Shown in pieces: positions 53,501 through 62,504 of a stretch of DNA of 64,000 nt. Position 1 is the stretch's first letter, and the number at the start of each line of letters is the position of its first letter. The position numbers were made by a program, and so were the translations under genes. The notes below the pieces were generated by a model. It ran no database searches. It worked only from the letters and a program-made list of their open reading frames with translations, and was not told where the DNA came from. Where the stretch lies: assembly GCA_900208305.1 (NCBI GenBank), contig OAPG01000004.1, positions 310,001 through 374,000 on the forward strand, in the 5' to 3' direction. This DNA is from Melanopsichium pennsylvanicum. Taxonomy: Eukaryota; Basidiomycota; Ustilaginomycetes; Ustilaginales.

Positions 53501-55244
53501 CGAAAGAGTTGGCTTCTGTTCCAACATCAGCTGCGCCCAGACCAGGAAAGGAAGTATTGGCTCGCAAGCCCATCGCACCGTGCTTTGAGCCGTTAGGAGC
53601 AAGAGCAAGATCATTTGACGAGGCTTCCGAATGGGTCGTCGTAGAATCGACAGCGCTTGCGACTTCGTCATCTTTGGCTTGTTCGGCAGCCCAGGGTCCT
53701 GCGCGAAGGGGGCTTTCAACAGCTGCGCTGGAGCCTACACTCGAGTCTGCGACTCCAAAGAGGGCTCCTCGTCTCAGTAGCTCTGCGACGCCGCCCTTGG
53801 GCAAAGGGGTGCGTCCAGCTGCAAAGGTGTTGGCTTTACCGAGGCGATCCATTCTACGGCGAGGCGTAGGGTCGGTCGAAGTGGCTGGAGAGCCATCTTC
53901 GGTGATCGCTGCGTCGCCCTCGGACCGCGAACCAAGCGTGTGGTGAAGCTGTGCTTGTGCTTTGAGCCGATCGACGGCGTCGAGATGAGCATCGGAGGAT
54001 CGACCAGTGCGTGTACGGACTTTCGCGGTAGCCTTGACGCTGTTGAGGAGATACTGCTTCATCTTAGCGCGCTCTTCCGAGGCTGACACTTGTTTAGGAG
54101 TAGCGGGATTGCCTTGCAGCGGCCGACCCGGAGTGTTGGTCGCAGTCTCTGGTAACAGAGCCGAGTTGAGCGCAGTATGTGCGAGGAGACTCTGGCGAGC
54201 CAAACGAGCGGCAGCAGGGCTCGAGTAGGCAGTGGCGTTATCCTCGGTCTCTGCCACCGACTCGGCGCGGGTAGTGATCGTTCCGGCGGATTGGGTGGAG
54301 CCCATATTGTGGGAATGTGGATCAGGTTGGACTTGACTCTCGTCATCATCCACAGCAGATTCGTCAACCTGCACAAGCTGTCTGCGTTGGGCGCGGCGTT
54401 GGCGCCAATCGATAGCATCGCCTGCTGCAGCTCCCCCAATTCGACTGGAAGTGGGCGATTGATTTCTCGAACTGGAGGCAGCGGAAGGAGCATCATGAAC
54501 GACAAGGTCGCGCGTGTCCAGCTGGTGCTGTTGATGCTCGATGTTGTTCGTATGAGCCTCTTGGAAATTTGGTTCGTGGCGAGAGACGTCGTCGGGTGAG
54601 ATAGAGGACTCAGTGAGGTCGTCGAGGAGAGTAGAGGCAGAGCGTGCTGAATGAGGCCTTCTGGAAGCTGAAGCTGATGTTTTTGTCGTGTCATCGTACC
54701 GGTCCGTTGCGGTGTCATGGGCACTGGAAGGAGGAAGGGGTCGCGCGGTCATGATAGTTCGAGATCTGGAACCGATGGTGGAAGCCGGGCCGACAGTGCG
54801 CTGCGGGGTCGAGGTGAGCGGTGGCGAAGTACTTCTGACATGTGAGTACGGGTCTGGAAATTGAGCCAAATGGGGAGAATCGGAAACGCTGGAATTGGAT
54901 GACGAGGTTGATATCGCATTGGATACGTAAGCACCATGGTTGTCAGGATGGTCACGCGCGTTGTGTACAGCTGCTGCTAGTGAGACCGGTTGACGATGGG
55001 TATGTGGTGTAGCAAGTTGGGTGTGCTTGGCCGGCGAAGTGACGGAAGCTTCAGTTGAGTCTGATGGCCTCGAGAAGGAAGAATTGTGTCGATTTGAAGG
55101 GCCCAGAGGCGTTCTTGTGATGGAAGCACTGATATCGCGTGTGTTGCTGGCAGGAAGCGAAAGGTCAAACTCGGATTGCGTGTCCATGAGATCCTGTGCA
55201 ATCTGTCGCTCGAGTCGGGCGGGTGTTCCAAAGTTGAGATCCAT
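50514..55244 (-). CDS. PACT-domain coiled-coil spindle-pole-body protein (Pcp1/Spc110/pericentrin type)
   Basis: A 1,576-residue structural protein. Residues 1-590 are Ser/Thr-rich and disordered, residues about 600-1430 are long heptad-rich coiled coil (for example LDAENEELKHERDQLMQKL), and the C-terminal 150 residues contain ECKGLMLQIKYFKLRLEREMDLRADLSHQKQYI followed by IKRRWAKALNASIAVARM, the PACT layout that targets pericentrin-type proteins to centrosomes or spindle pole bodies through calmodulin. By analogy with S. pombe Pcp1 and yeast Spc110 it would anchor the gamma-tubulin complex. A clear centrosomin motif 1 was not recognised in the N-terminal part. The start is the ATG at 55242-55244. 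The long open frame on the opposite strand is a shadow. Single exon of 4.7 kb. Confidence 0.82.
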   Translation of the reverse strand: MDLNFGTPARLERQIAQDLMDTQSEFDLSLPASNTRDISASITRTPLGPSNRHNSSFSRPSDSTEASVTSPAKHTQLATPHTHRQPVSLAAAVHNARDHPDNHGAYVSNAISTSSSNSSVSDSPHLAQFPDPYSHVRSTSPPLTSTPQRTVGPASTIGSRSRTIMTARPLPPSSAHDTATDRYDDTTKTSASASRRPHSARSASTLLDDLTESSISPDDVSRHEPNFQEAHTNNIEHQQHQLDTRDLVVHDAPSAASSSRNQSPTSSRIGGAAAGDAIDWRQRRAQRRQLVQVDESAVDDDESQVQPDPHSHNMGSTQSAGTITTRAESVAETEDNATAYSSPAAARLARQSLLAHTALNSALLPETATNTPGRPLQGNPATPKQVSASEERAKMKQYLLNSVKATAKVRTRTGRSSDAHLDAVDRLKAQAQLHHTLGSRSEGDAAITEDGSPATSTDPTPRRRMDRLGKANTFAAGRTPLPKGGVAELLRRGALFGVADSSVGSSAAVESPLRAGPWAAEQAKDDEVASAVDSTTTHSEASSNDLALAPNGSKHGAMGLRANTSFPGLGAADVGTEANSFARPRVDAAKLALYQSKLNARLDAENEELKHERDQLMQKLAKLGATSSNQSAQADFEAVTQRMQAESERADALDKEAQELADLLDEKEKEIESLKSAQSASQASKEEREQHLQGEIEELQGLLREKDEDLEELETRLERERTQMEEQVQQAKAFSFQTLDRIETERDQALERVRTLQKELAELKEGHTGPASAAHVEKEDVSALHHRITELESENDKLAKQLESKDGTIQQANYELEALHEEVISGAARLRGLEHSLNVANAQLSKNGGMNEEADESQALQRESLKEKLRDAQAYILKLEAGAGEQGISPPSSVRNEKIRFLERQKAELEERVQQYREMISKGVGTNLANLSKDGDEGDGASLRPLTSGRTHLGSSPLPKSVMSLRDISAVKTPRSPGSLSEASWLYNESSLGAGNVVDRIVYLEGALDEANASIDAKLQQLDEAGVAHLTLAERLEQAHDRIAELEAEIERLRMAGGHNGDSSSVSPNKSVSQRQKVFADVHAQLEALKSRWAADHDKLQQRERDLERRERELQDRSAEKHHYQEVLAELNRFKEAASSLQQDLQHERAKQRSKLAETRAASQQKESIEGSLSRTQAELEMVKRKLEEKMDGLQSLGRQYMQKAVQPESSMGHREKEQLECQTERLAERFQAVQSEVELLKAERNDLLSQRADLHKKFAAANENHEQVLADLATSRAALAEHQTQLDEQIEQMEAAHAALRSKKVAYEKITGDRDRLRAERDLIVHDVGMFEQELRTLRREADRQGADLEALRAEREEVRRRLASDGEAKNRERAEFMVQVRTLVHQLKSKTAEVDSIKNKLDELERSRTSAPPPYVEEHSLIAARKMHEAECKGLMLQIKYFKLRLEREMDLRADLSHQKQYISLLLQGLTRSDTQLGRLIFDLNLQHHARDTVRRPDEIKRRWAKALNASIAVARMQLLANKAKRVNEIKQNLQKAHEEVKSRRNVLPVQQQPQQQSATGLVGPKADFAAHRR

Positions 55245-56594
55245 GGTAATGGATGACCCCGACTAGTCTAATATCGGAGATGAGATGGAGGCAAGGAGCA
55301 AAAGCGTACATCCAAGCATCACAGCAAACTCAAGCTTGACAAAGTGCAGTGAGCATTTGAAGTATGTGACTGTGTACAGGATACTGTTCTGTCCTGTACT
55401 GTCAGAGCAGAGCACATAACTGTAATTCAGCGCAACTTTCTTGTGTCAACGTGTTGAACTCTAAAGGTTGCAACCAACACATACACACACACTCACTGTC
55501 CCATGTCCATCGACAGACGCGATTTTCGCGGCTAGGTCACGTTCACTTCTTTCCAGCCAGTCAATCGGGGAAGATCCAAAATCGGCTCAAAAGTTTCCTC
55601 AGTCATCTCGATTACTGCTGCTGGACAGAGGATCGCAGCTCTTCTGTTTCCCTTTGTCCCATTCTGTGATGTGATTGATTGGAATCGCAAGCATCAACGT
55701 GGACAAAGGAGTCGGCAGGCACAAAAATAGTCGTTGGGTCTCCGTTTGCTTGTCCATCGAGGACGTTTTGTTTGAACTTCAAGTTTACTGCTTGTTTTTG
55801 TATCCCGCATCCCGCTCATCTGCACGACCCTTATTAACCTGTCTGCAACTCTGACTACAAGCTGTTGGCGATGTCATGGCAGCCGCGACAGCTCGCTCGC
55901 CCTGAACCACAGTGTGCAGCAGCGAGATTTTCCCAAGATGAATTTCAAGTTTGGCTTGATCGACGAGCAAAAATTGACAAGGCGAGCCCAAGGAAACGTC
56001 ACTCTGGCTCTTGACTTTGCTGCGGCTACGCCATGCAATAATGGCCGATATGACAGTAGCCGAGGTACCAACTCTTCGACTTTTGCCTGGTCACGGTTCC
56101 GTACGGAGAGGTGTGATCCGATGGAGACGCACGTAGAACGTCACCTCGCTGCTCGATGAGTTGCTGATGAAGTTGATGCTCACGTGTCATGGCAAAGGAA
56201 GAGCTCAACCTTTAAAGGAGCGGGCGAGACCAAGTTTTGACACCGAGGTTCGTGGATCTCCGTCGACGTTTCTGCTTCCTGATTATCTCGATGAATGGTC
56301 AGATATGAGTCAAACTGCAAGGCTTGCAGCAAGGACGGCTCTTGACTGCAGAGGTGTGGATGGAACGCATCAGTCGACTTCGGCTCTTTCGAAGAGAAAC
56401 GTGCAGGTCTAGCCAGGACGTTCGCAACGTCGAAACGGGCACTGCAAGAGGGGGGCTGGAGACAAGTTTCCGAGCGGTCCGAAAAGTCTATAGAAGACCA
56501 AGAAGGGATACGGTACGCGTCGTCGGAAATCCGCTCGAACTCGTGGAACAGTGGTGCGCACGACCTACAGCAACTGATGCAGCTCGACATGATT

Positions 56595-56611
56595 ATTTAA
56601 ATAATAATAAT

Positions 56612-56644
<33 letters not shown>
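56595..56644 (+). repeat. AAT trinucleotide microsatellite
   Basis: About 50 bp of AAT/ATT units with one ATATT interruption near its start; non-coding context. Confidence 0.9.
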
Positions 56645-56645
<1 letters not shown>

Positions 56646-58230
56646 GGTAGATTGAAAATTGACCGAGAAGACTATTGACAAGATCAGCATTGGCGGTCCC
56701 GCCGATTGATTTCAAGCTGTTTGATTTCTACTCTTGGGAGACTTCGACGGATCTGAACAAGTGGGCTTGGGCGTAGTGCGTTGAACTCAGCCTGAGCTCG
56801 TCTTAATCGCTAAGCTGAGGGTAGTAAAGGCCTTCTATACTTTAGACCATGAGACCACACATTAGGAGGCTCACAGGTCAACGTTGGCACAAGTCTATTC
56901 GCATACCTGTGCGGAATATAAGAGACAGGTAAGCGATTTGAGGGACAAGTGGCGTTTCAGGATCTTCCCCACATAGATCTGCACGACACAGTAGGGAAGG
57001 GCGGAGCACAGGCATATCTGAACTCAGAAGCTGTGCCTCTTCTTCAGAGCGATGTTATCAAGAGAACACAATATACCCAAAGTATTGTCAAGAAATGATG
57101 GGCAAGCGGTTGCTGCTACTGCTGCTGTAGGAGAAGCAAAGGGAGATCAAGCATATTGCCTTGCCTGTAAAGTATAGTAAATTTACATCATATTACTGTA
57201 CACAGCAGCTGGGTTCACGACCCTGACCGCAGCGGCGGGAGCGCCGAGATTGGATTACCAATCCTCGGTTTGGTTTCGAAAGAGAATGAACATGACCGCA
57301 GAGTGACCGCTTGGTTGATATTTTTCTTTTATTAAATGTTTTAAAATTCTCAATCGGCATACCACAACCTCTTTCCGAATGCACTAAAATCGAAAGGAAA
57401 CATCCTTGGCTGCTTGCCTGACCAATCTTGCAAAGACAATGCCGGGTGGGTAGGGACGACATTCTGCTGGTGGGATTAGCGGGGTGTGCAAAACGCGAGC
57501 TGTTCGTAGACTGCTCTACCCTGGACATTTGCATGGTGTTTCTTCTTCCAAAGTTCCATCACAAGAGAGCTGGGCACCTCAGCCATCGTTTAGCCAGACA
57601 ACTCACGCCCGCCTTAAAGAGCATTCTTCTACTACACCATCCAGTAAAATCCCCCCTTCTGCTTAACCCTTCCCTTTCCCCCTGAAATGTTTTTCTTCGT
57701 TGTACTTCATCCCCCCTTGTAGTCCTCGCCTCCTTTCAAGAGTCTTCGTCATACATCCATCTTCGGTTCAATTTTTGGTAAGCAAGTCGACTTCGCCCGA
57801 ACCATTTCAAACAAAATACAGGTTGCTCTCTCGACACGCAGCAGCAGCACCGGCAAAGGGACCGCTTTTCAACCACCGGAAAAAAAAAAGAAAAAAACCA
57901 AAAAAAATCTCAACAGCTGTCAGAGAGCCAAACGCTAAGGCCCTGGAGTGTGAGGGATTTCCGCTGCAATTTCCGGTCACACGCCCTTCAACAAGACTCG
58001 ACTTTTTCAGACACGCACTTTCTCAGAGTGTTTGCCCTTTTTCCCCCCTGTTGATCGGCGTTACGAACGGTCTCCCAACGACGAGCTCAACTCGATTTCG
58101 CTGCATCACACCATTGGATACGACTTCATCACACTCAGCTCGAAATTGTGCTGAGATTCTCAGCCAAATAAGCACGTTTTTGGCTCCTTGGCCCTGGGCC
58201 GCTTGCGTGTATCGACTGAATAGCGCTTCC

Positions 58231-58254
58231 ATGAATCAATTCACAGTCACATAA
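58231..58254 (+). promoter_or_regulatory. 7-codon upstream ORF ending 2 nt before the main start codon
   Basis: ATG at 58231, then six sense codons and TAA at 58252-58254; the transcription factor's ATG is at 58257, giving the junction TAAGGATG. This is the last ATG before the main start and lies in a different frame. Such spacing favours termination-coupled reinitiation or repression. It assumes that transcription starts upstream of 58231, which is likely from the long leader but not shown. Confidence 0.5.
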
Positions 58255-58256
58255 GG

Positions 58257-60992
58257 ATGAGCGCAAGCAATGGTGGATTCAATCCATACAACAACCCTCA
58301 CACTGACTTCTCCAACATGTCCGCTATGCCGTTCCAACACTCTACCGCCTTCGGGCAGGTTCCGACAGGCCATGCTCCCTTCTATGCCTCTTCCCGCGCA
58401 TCCGCTTCGTCCTCTTCACTCGCAGACCACTTGAGCGATCACGAATCCCATTCGAGCTCCTTTGAGCCCCAAAGGGGTGGCAGCTTCAGCGGTGCCTCTT
58501 CCCGATCTGGTCCAGGTCCATCATCCTCGTCTCAGGGATTTCCTTGCCCCAATTGCGGAAAGACCTTTGCGCGCGATGATTTGCTTCGAAGACATCTTGC
58601 AAGAGAAGCTAGATCCCTCGCTCAACCTTCCTTCGACAGACAGAAGAGCTGTTACGAATGCGCAAGATCCAAAGCGAGATGCGACCTCGAAGTTCCCACT
58701 TGCGGACGATGTCGTGCACGAGGAAAGCAGTGCGTCTACGCTCCTCGATCCGGCAACCCCAACGTGCGAAAGGCAAGGAACGCCGGAGTCATGCCCAACA
58801 TGGAAGCCCAGATGCACTCTATGACGCCTCAGGTAACACCTGCAATGACTCCAACTGCCGCAATGGGCGCCACAATGCCCAATGCGCACTGGGCATTGGG
58901 CAACTCCGGCTTTGATCTCGGCTCCAACTCTTTCATGGCGCCTAATCCGGGGTACGTCAAAAGGGAAGGCGAGCTCGAGTATGACAGTCAGAGCGACAGC
59001 GAAGCTCGGTCGTGGCACGACCCATGTTCCTCAGCTTCCGGCTCAGCATTTGGGTCCCCACGTTCGCAGCACAGTATCGCAGACCATCCGGAATCTGCGC
59101 CTCCCAACCTCGCCAACTTCAACATTTCAGGCCAGCCCAACTTTTCCATTGCTCCGCCTCTCCGCACCGAATCACCTCATTCATTTCATGACCTGAATCT
59201 CGACTCGGACGCTGCGCCTGGTCCGCAAAGGATACCTTCGCGCAAGTCGAGTGGGTTCTCGCGCACCAACACTGGGCCTATCGTCACCAACATGAGCCGT
59301 TCAGATGCGGCATTTGTCGACGAAGAAGGCGAGGAGACACCCATTGTGCGACTCCATCACAATAATGCGCATGCCGGCTCCGACCCATCCAGGTTGCAAG
59401 CTACCGTTAACAACAACTTTCTCGCGGCGCCCCACAGCCGCCATAGGACTACCAGCCTACCAGAAGCGCTCGAAAACACGCTCCCAGACGACGCAAACAT
59501 CCAAGAACCCTGGAACCCTCGCACCTCCGTTGCTACAGCCGCATTCAACAACCAAGCGGTGCGCCAATTCCAGCAGGCTTCTGCCTCCACGATCAACGCA
59601 ATGATGCCGCCTGCAAAACCTCCGACACTGATCACGTCCAATTTGGACAATCGCAGTGCATGGCCTAACCCTTCCCCCATCCGTTCGAGCGTGTTCCAAC
59701 ACGGTATTGACCTTTCTGGCTGGCTTGCCGAGCCCGTGGTTCCATCGCCCTTGTACCGCATGGGTCCTAGTCTGCACTCAGCCATCAGCGGCAACTTTGC
59801 AGCCATCTCGCAATCGCCTGTTGCGGACACACCTATCTCGACCAAATTTGCCGCATCGCTTGCCCAGACTATGGGTCTCTCGACCAACCCCGGCTTCATG
59901 CCAGCCTTTCAAGAGTCCAGTCACGCAGCAACTGCCTCGAGCCACCCACTCAGTCGTTGTGTGTCGGATGCCACAACCCCACCGCAATCTCGATACGACT
60001 GCAACGGACAGCTGATTTTGGCTGCACCGCAGTTGCCCAGCGCCAAAGAATGGTGGATCCAGCCGGATCAGAACGGTGAAGTGGCGGCTTCCATCGCTCA
60101 AGCAAGTGCTGCCCATTTCGTTTCCTATCCCGCTCTGATCGTTCTCACCGATCCGACTGCGCCCATCCCGCCTTTCATTCATCGCAAGTGGCTACAGGAA
60201 AACCGTGCTCGAGTGCCAGAATCTCTGGCCAGCGCTCGTTCCATCCTCGCCGGATACTACGTTCGTTTGCCAGCGAGCCAAAGCCTCGTCTGGCGACTCA
60301 TCTCGGAGCAGATCAGGACCATTGCTGCCTCCAAGGAGGAGCTTGTCAACCCCGATTCCGACCCTGCCGTCGTCTTTGGTGCGGTCGCTTCTCTATGGAT
60401 GTATCTTGTCCTGATCGTGTTCAGTGACGAGCCGGCTATCACAGACCACGTTGACGCTTCTCTCCTCGACCAGGCACTCACAGTCCTCTCGGATTTGTCT
60501 CAAACTCTCCTTCGCCACACGGTCGAAGCGTGCAAGGCAGCTTCTGAGACCCCGACGCCCAGTCTCACAACATTTGGATGGATAGAGACCATGATCCGCA
60601 CGCTCTTCGCTTCATATTCGCTCCTTGTGCTGCAGCGATTCCGAGAGGGCGCTGGCAACGCACGAGAGCGATTGGCGGGCTGTTCCCTCATCCTCGACAT
60701 CCCTCTTCCCGCTGGCGCTGCCGAGTTTGAAGCGGACAATGAAGCCGACTGGCTGCAAGCCCATCATGCCAATCAAAACGCTCTCACGGAAGCAGGCGCG
60801 CCCTTTATCCGCCCCACTCTGCGTCAACTCATTCAGTCCCGCAAGGATACTTTCGCCACTGAAACGCACAAGGACCAATTCGACGCCAAACTCCGGGATC
60901 TTCCTTGGGCAGCAATTCTGTTTGATTCTCAGGACGAGTTTACAAATGTCGTTCTCTCGGTAGCGTTTGCTCTCGACGATACCCGTATCTGA
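58257..60992 (+). CDS. C2H2-like plus Zn2Cys6 transcription factor
   Basis: A fungal transcription factor of 911 residues. A finger-like segment at 96-120 (FPCPNCGKTFARDDLLRRHL) has C97-x2-C100-x12-H113 but no second histidine at the usual distance. Directly after it is a complete Gal4-type cluster, C132-x2-C135-x6-C142-x6-C149-x2-C152-x6-C159. Tandem C2H2/Zn2Cys6 regulators are a known fungal class. The middle (165-560) is disordered. The C-terminal half (about 580-900) is helical and resembles the regulatory region of zinc-cluster factors (AKEWWIQPDQNGEVA, HFVSYPALIVLTDPTAPIPPFIHRKWLQ). A 9 bp arm hairpin, GCCCAATGC with GCATTGGGC, lies in the coding region near 58877-58901. Start: first ATG in frame, preceded by an upstream ORF. 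Targets unknown. Single exon. Confidence 0.85.
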   Translation: MSASNGGFNPYNNPHTDFSNMSAMPFQHSTAFGQVPTGHAPFYASSRASASSSSLADHLSDHESHSSSFEPQRGGSFSGASSRSGPGPSSSSQGFPCPNCGKTFARDDLLRRHLAREARSLAQPSFDRQKSCYECARSKARCDLEVPTCGRCRARGKQCVYAPRSGNPNVRKARNAGVMPNMEAQMHSMTPQVTPAMTPTAAMGATMPNAHWALGNSGFDLGSNSFMAPNPGYVKREGELEYDSQSDSEARSWHDPCSSASGSAFGSPRSQHSIADHPESAPPNLANFNISGQPNFSIAPPLRTESPHSFHDLNLDSDAAPGPQRIPSRKSSGFSRTNTGPIVTNMSRSDAAFVDEEGEETPIVRLHHNNAHAGSDPSRLQATVNNNFLAAPHSRHRTTSLPEALENTLPDDANIQEPWNPRTSVATAAFNNQAVRQFQQASASTINAMMPPAKPPTLITSNLDNRSAWPNPSPIRSSVFQHGIDLSGWLAEPVVPSPLYRMGPSLHSAISGNFAAISQSPVADTPISTKFAASLAQTMGLSTNPGFMPAFQESSHAATASSHPLSRCVSDATTPPQSRYDCNGQLILAAPQLPSAKEWWIQPDQNGEVAASIAQASAAHFVSYPALIVLTDPTAPIPPFIHRKWLQENRARVPESLASARSILAGYYVRLPASQSLVWRLISEQIRTIAASKEELVNPDSDPAVVFGAVASLWMYLVLIVFSDEPAITDHVDASLLDQALTVLSDLSQTLLRHTVEACKAASETPTPSLTTFGWIETMIRTLFASYSLLVLQRFREGAGNARERLAGCSLILDIPLPAGAAEFEADNEADWLQAHHANQNALTEAGAPFIRPTLRQLIQSRKDTFATETHKDQFDAKLRDLPWAAILFDSQDEFTNVVLSVAFALDDTRI

Positions 60993-61102
60993 TTAATTTT
61001 TTCTTCCGTTCCATCGGACTATCACTTTGTCGCTAAACGTTGCGTTTCCATCATGTAGTATCATTGCATCAAATTTGCATCGCTGTACAAATAATCTATT
61101 TA
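60993..61102. other. 3' flank of the zinc-cluster factor gene
   Basis: Short AT-rich 3' flank with a TATTTACTGTAGTA motif just before the foldback element. Confidence 0.4.
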
Positions 61103-61741
61103 CTGTAGTACCGACGCAGGCACGTTTTGAAATTGGGCAGAATATGTATGTTCTTGCAAAAATCTGGACCAAGGTTTTTGGTGACCAATGATGGTGTCAG
61201 CCACAAAATGCATGCAGAAACAGCTTGAGGATGGTGGTTGCTTCTTGTTAACCATAGCATGATGCTTCTTTTGCAGCTTGAGTGCTTCAGTGCCATGTCA
61301 TGACAGCCTGAACTATACCAAAAAATCCAAGACACTAGAGCAGTGTCATGCAGTTTTGCGAACGAGAAAAGCAGGCGCTGCAGGCATCAAATTCTTTGCT
61401 GTCTGTGTGTGATCCATCAATACTATGATATTGCCAAAAGAATCAAGATATGCTGCAATGTTACTTGTTGAGAGCTTTTTCCTGGGCGTTCACCTTAGCA
61501 AATGCATGACACTGCTCTAGTGCCTTCAGTAGTTCAGACTGTCATGACATGGCATTGAAGCACTCAAGCTGCGTAAAAGCATCATGCTATGGTTACCAAG
61601 AAGCAACCACCATCCTCAAGCTGTTTCTGCATGCATCCTGTGGCTGACACCATCATTGATCACCACAGACCATGACCCAGATTTTTGCAAGAACACACAT
61701 ATTCTGCCCAATTTCAAAACATGTATGCGTCGGTGCTGCAG
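61103..61741. mobile_element. foldback/MITE-like element with ~250 bp inverted arms
   Basis: The left arm (61103 to about 61360) and right arm (about 61483 to 61741) are inverted copies with roughly 85-90% identity by eye, separated by about 120 bp of unrelated sequence. Matching blocks include TTTTGAAATTGGGCAGAATA, GATGGTGTCAGCCACA, GCTTGAGGATGGTGGTTGCT and ACTAGAGCAGTGTCATGCA, each present again in reverse complement. Most mismatches are transitions. CpG is very rare inside, with none between about 61130 and 61355. No transposase is encoded; the mirrored short open frames in the two arms follow from the duplication. The structure suits a non-autonomous DNA transposon. No target-site duplication was settled. 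Confidence 0.75.
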
Positions 61742-61934
61742 CAACTTCGTCATAAAACTGATCTTAGGTCAACTCTCATGTTGAGAGTGCCGAAGTTTGA
61801 TTCCTGTGCGTTCGTTTGAGACGTGGGTGAAACAAGATGGCGGGATTTCACTTGGCGAAGCTCGTCCTGCCCTTTCGATGCATGCATGTCGCTAGTATGT
61901 GTTGGACAATGGTGTTGATTTCATTGGTCTAATG
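61742..61934. other. spacer between foldback element and GatC-like gene
   Basis: Probable 3' flank of the minus-strand GatC-like gene; CpG frequency returns to normal here. No gene seen. Confidence 0.35.
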
Positions 61935-62504
61935 CTAGGTGCGATCAACGACGAAGAAACCCTGATACTTTCTGCCTTCGCTTACTTTGCTCAGTAATTT
62001 GTCGCGATCTAGAACCTGCGTTCCTTCTTTAGCACCTGCTTCGGCCACCGCGGTTTCTTCTGCATTTGTTGCTCGGGTAATGTTGAGTGTGACACTCCAG
62101 CTTCGATCGTGGACACTGAGCGGTCTCGCATCGACAATGTCGAGTCTGCCCTCAGTCCCTCGAGTCTTTACCTTTTCGCCAGGAGAGAAACTAGTTCGAG
62201 GTGATGCATGTACACCCCGCACCAATCGCATCATGATAGCCAAGTCTCGTTTGAGCTTCTCCCTGAGCTCCTTTGACTCCGGCGGGATCAAAGCGGAGAG
62301 CTTGTGAAGCTTGTCCAACTCTGCATCGCTCAGAACCTCTGAAGACTGGATAGAGGATCGAAGGTCGTTGATGATGTTGTTGATGCTCCACGTGCCTTTC
62401 TCTGGGATTGCTGGATGCTCTCTTCGACGCTCCGTTTTTTTATTGCGTGCAAATGTGTGCAGTTCACGGCGCTGGACTGAAATATTCGTCGTTTTGAAGA
62501 CAGC
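61935..62504 (-). CDS. GatC-like subunit of mitochondrial Glu-tRNA(Gln) amidotransferase (last exon; 5' exon uncertain)
   Basis: GatC is the small subunit of the enzyme that converts misacylated Glu-tRNA(Gln) to Gln-tRNA(Gln) in mitochondria. The exon encodes 189 residues. It begins after a strong acceptor (CTTCTGCTTTTAG) at 62505, and an in-frame TAG lies in that acceptor, so translation must enter by splicing. Basic Arg/Lys-rich sequence suits a mitochondrial presequence, then HPAIPEKGTWSINNII (typical lead-in of fungal GatC), then LSDAELDKLHKLSALIPPESKELREKLKRDLAIMMRLV, the paired helices of GatC. The C-terminus ends YQGFFVVDRT. There is no ATG before Met-Met in the helix region. A first exon could start at an ATG near 62665 or 62620 with a weak GTGACT donor, or the exon may be joined to the ABC transporter upstream. 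Confidence 0.6.
   Translation of the reverse strand, partial: AVFKTTNISVQRRELHTFARNKKTERRREHPAIPEKGTWSINNIINDLRSSIQSSEVLSDAELDKLHKLSALIPPESKELREKLKRDLAIMMRLVRGVHASPRTSFSPGEKVKTRGTEGRLDIVDARPLSVHDRSWSVTLNITRATNAEETAVAEAGAKEGTQVLDRDKLLSKVSEGRKYQGFFVVDRT

Larger units (their letters stand above)
55245..58256. promoter_or_regulatory. 3.0 kb divergent spacer (spindle-pole protein / zinc-cluster factor)
   Basis: No gene can be supported. The spacer includes ACTGT-rich sequence near 55370-55400, a CA run near 55481-55492, an AAT trinucleotide array at 56595-56644, a GTAAATTTAC motif with a nearby TTACTGTAC (about 57177-57203), and A/C-rich leader sequence from about 57640. The stretch 56650-57130 has mixed composition and might contain a decayed element, but nothing recognisable was translated. 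A 7-codon upstream ORF ends 2 nt before the next gene. Confidence 0.45.

Noticed and set aside
56800..56900. tRNA-like stretch in the spacer
   Set aside because: No convincing A-box/B-box pair or cloverleaf could be formed; no tRNA or rRNA was identified anywhere in the window.
56650..57130. Possible retrotransposon fragment
   Set aside because: Translations in the frames tried gave stop-interrupted peptides with no convincing Gag, protease or reverse-transcriptase motif.
57700..58254. Plus-strand frame of 184 codons before the zinc-cluster factor
   Set aside because: It opens at a non-ATG codon in leader sequence; only its last 7 codons follow an ATG and are listed as an upstream ORF.
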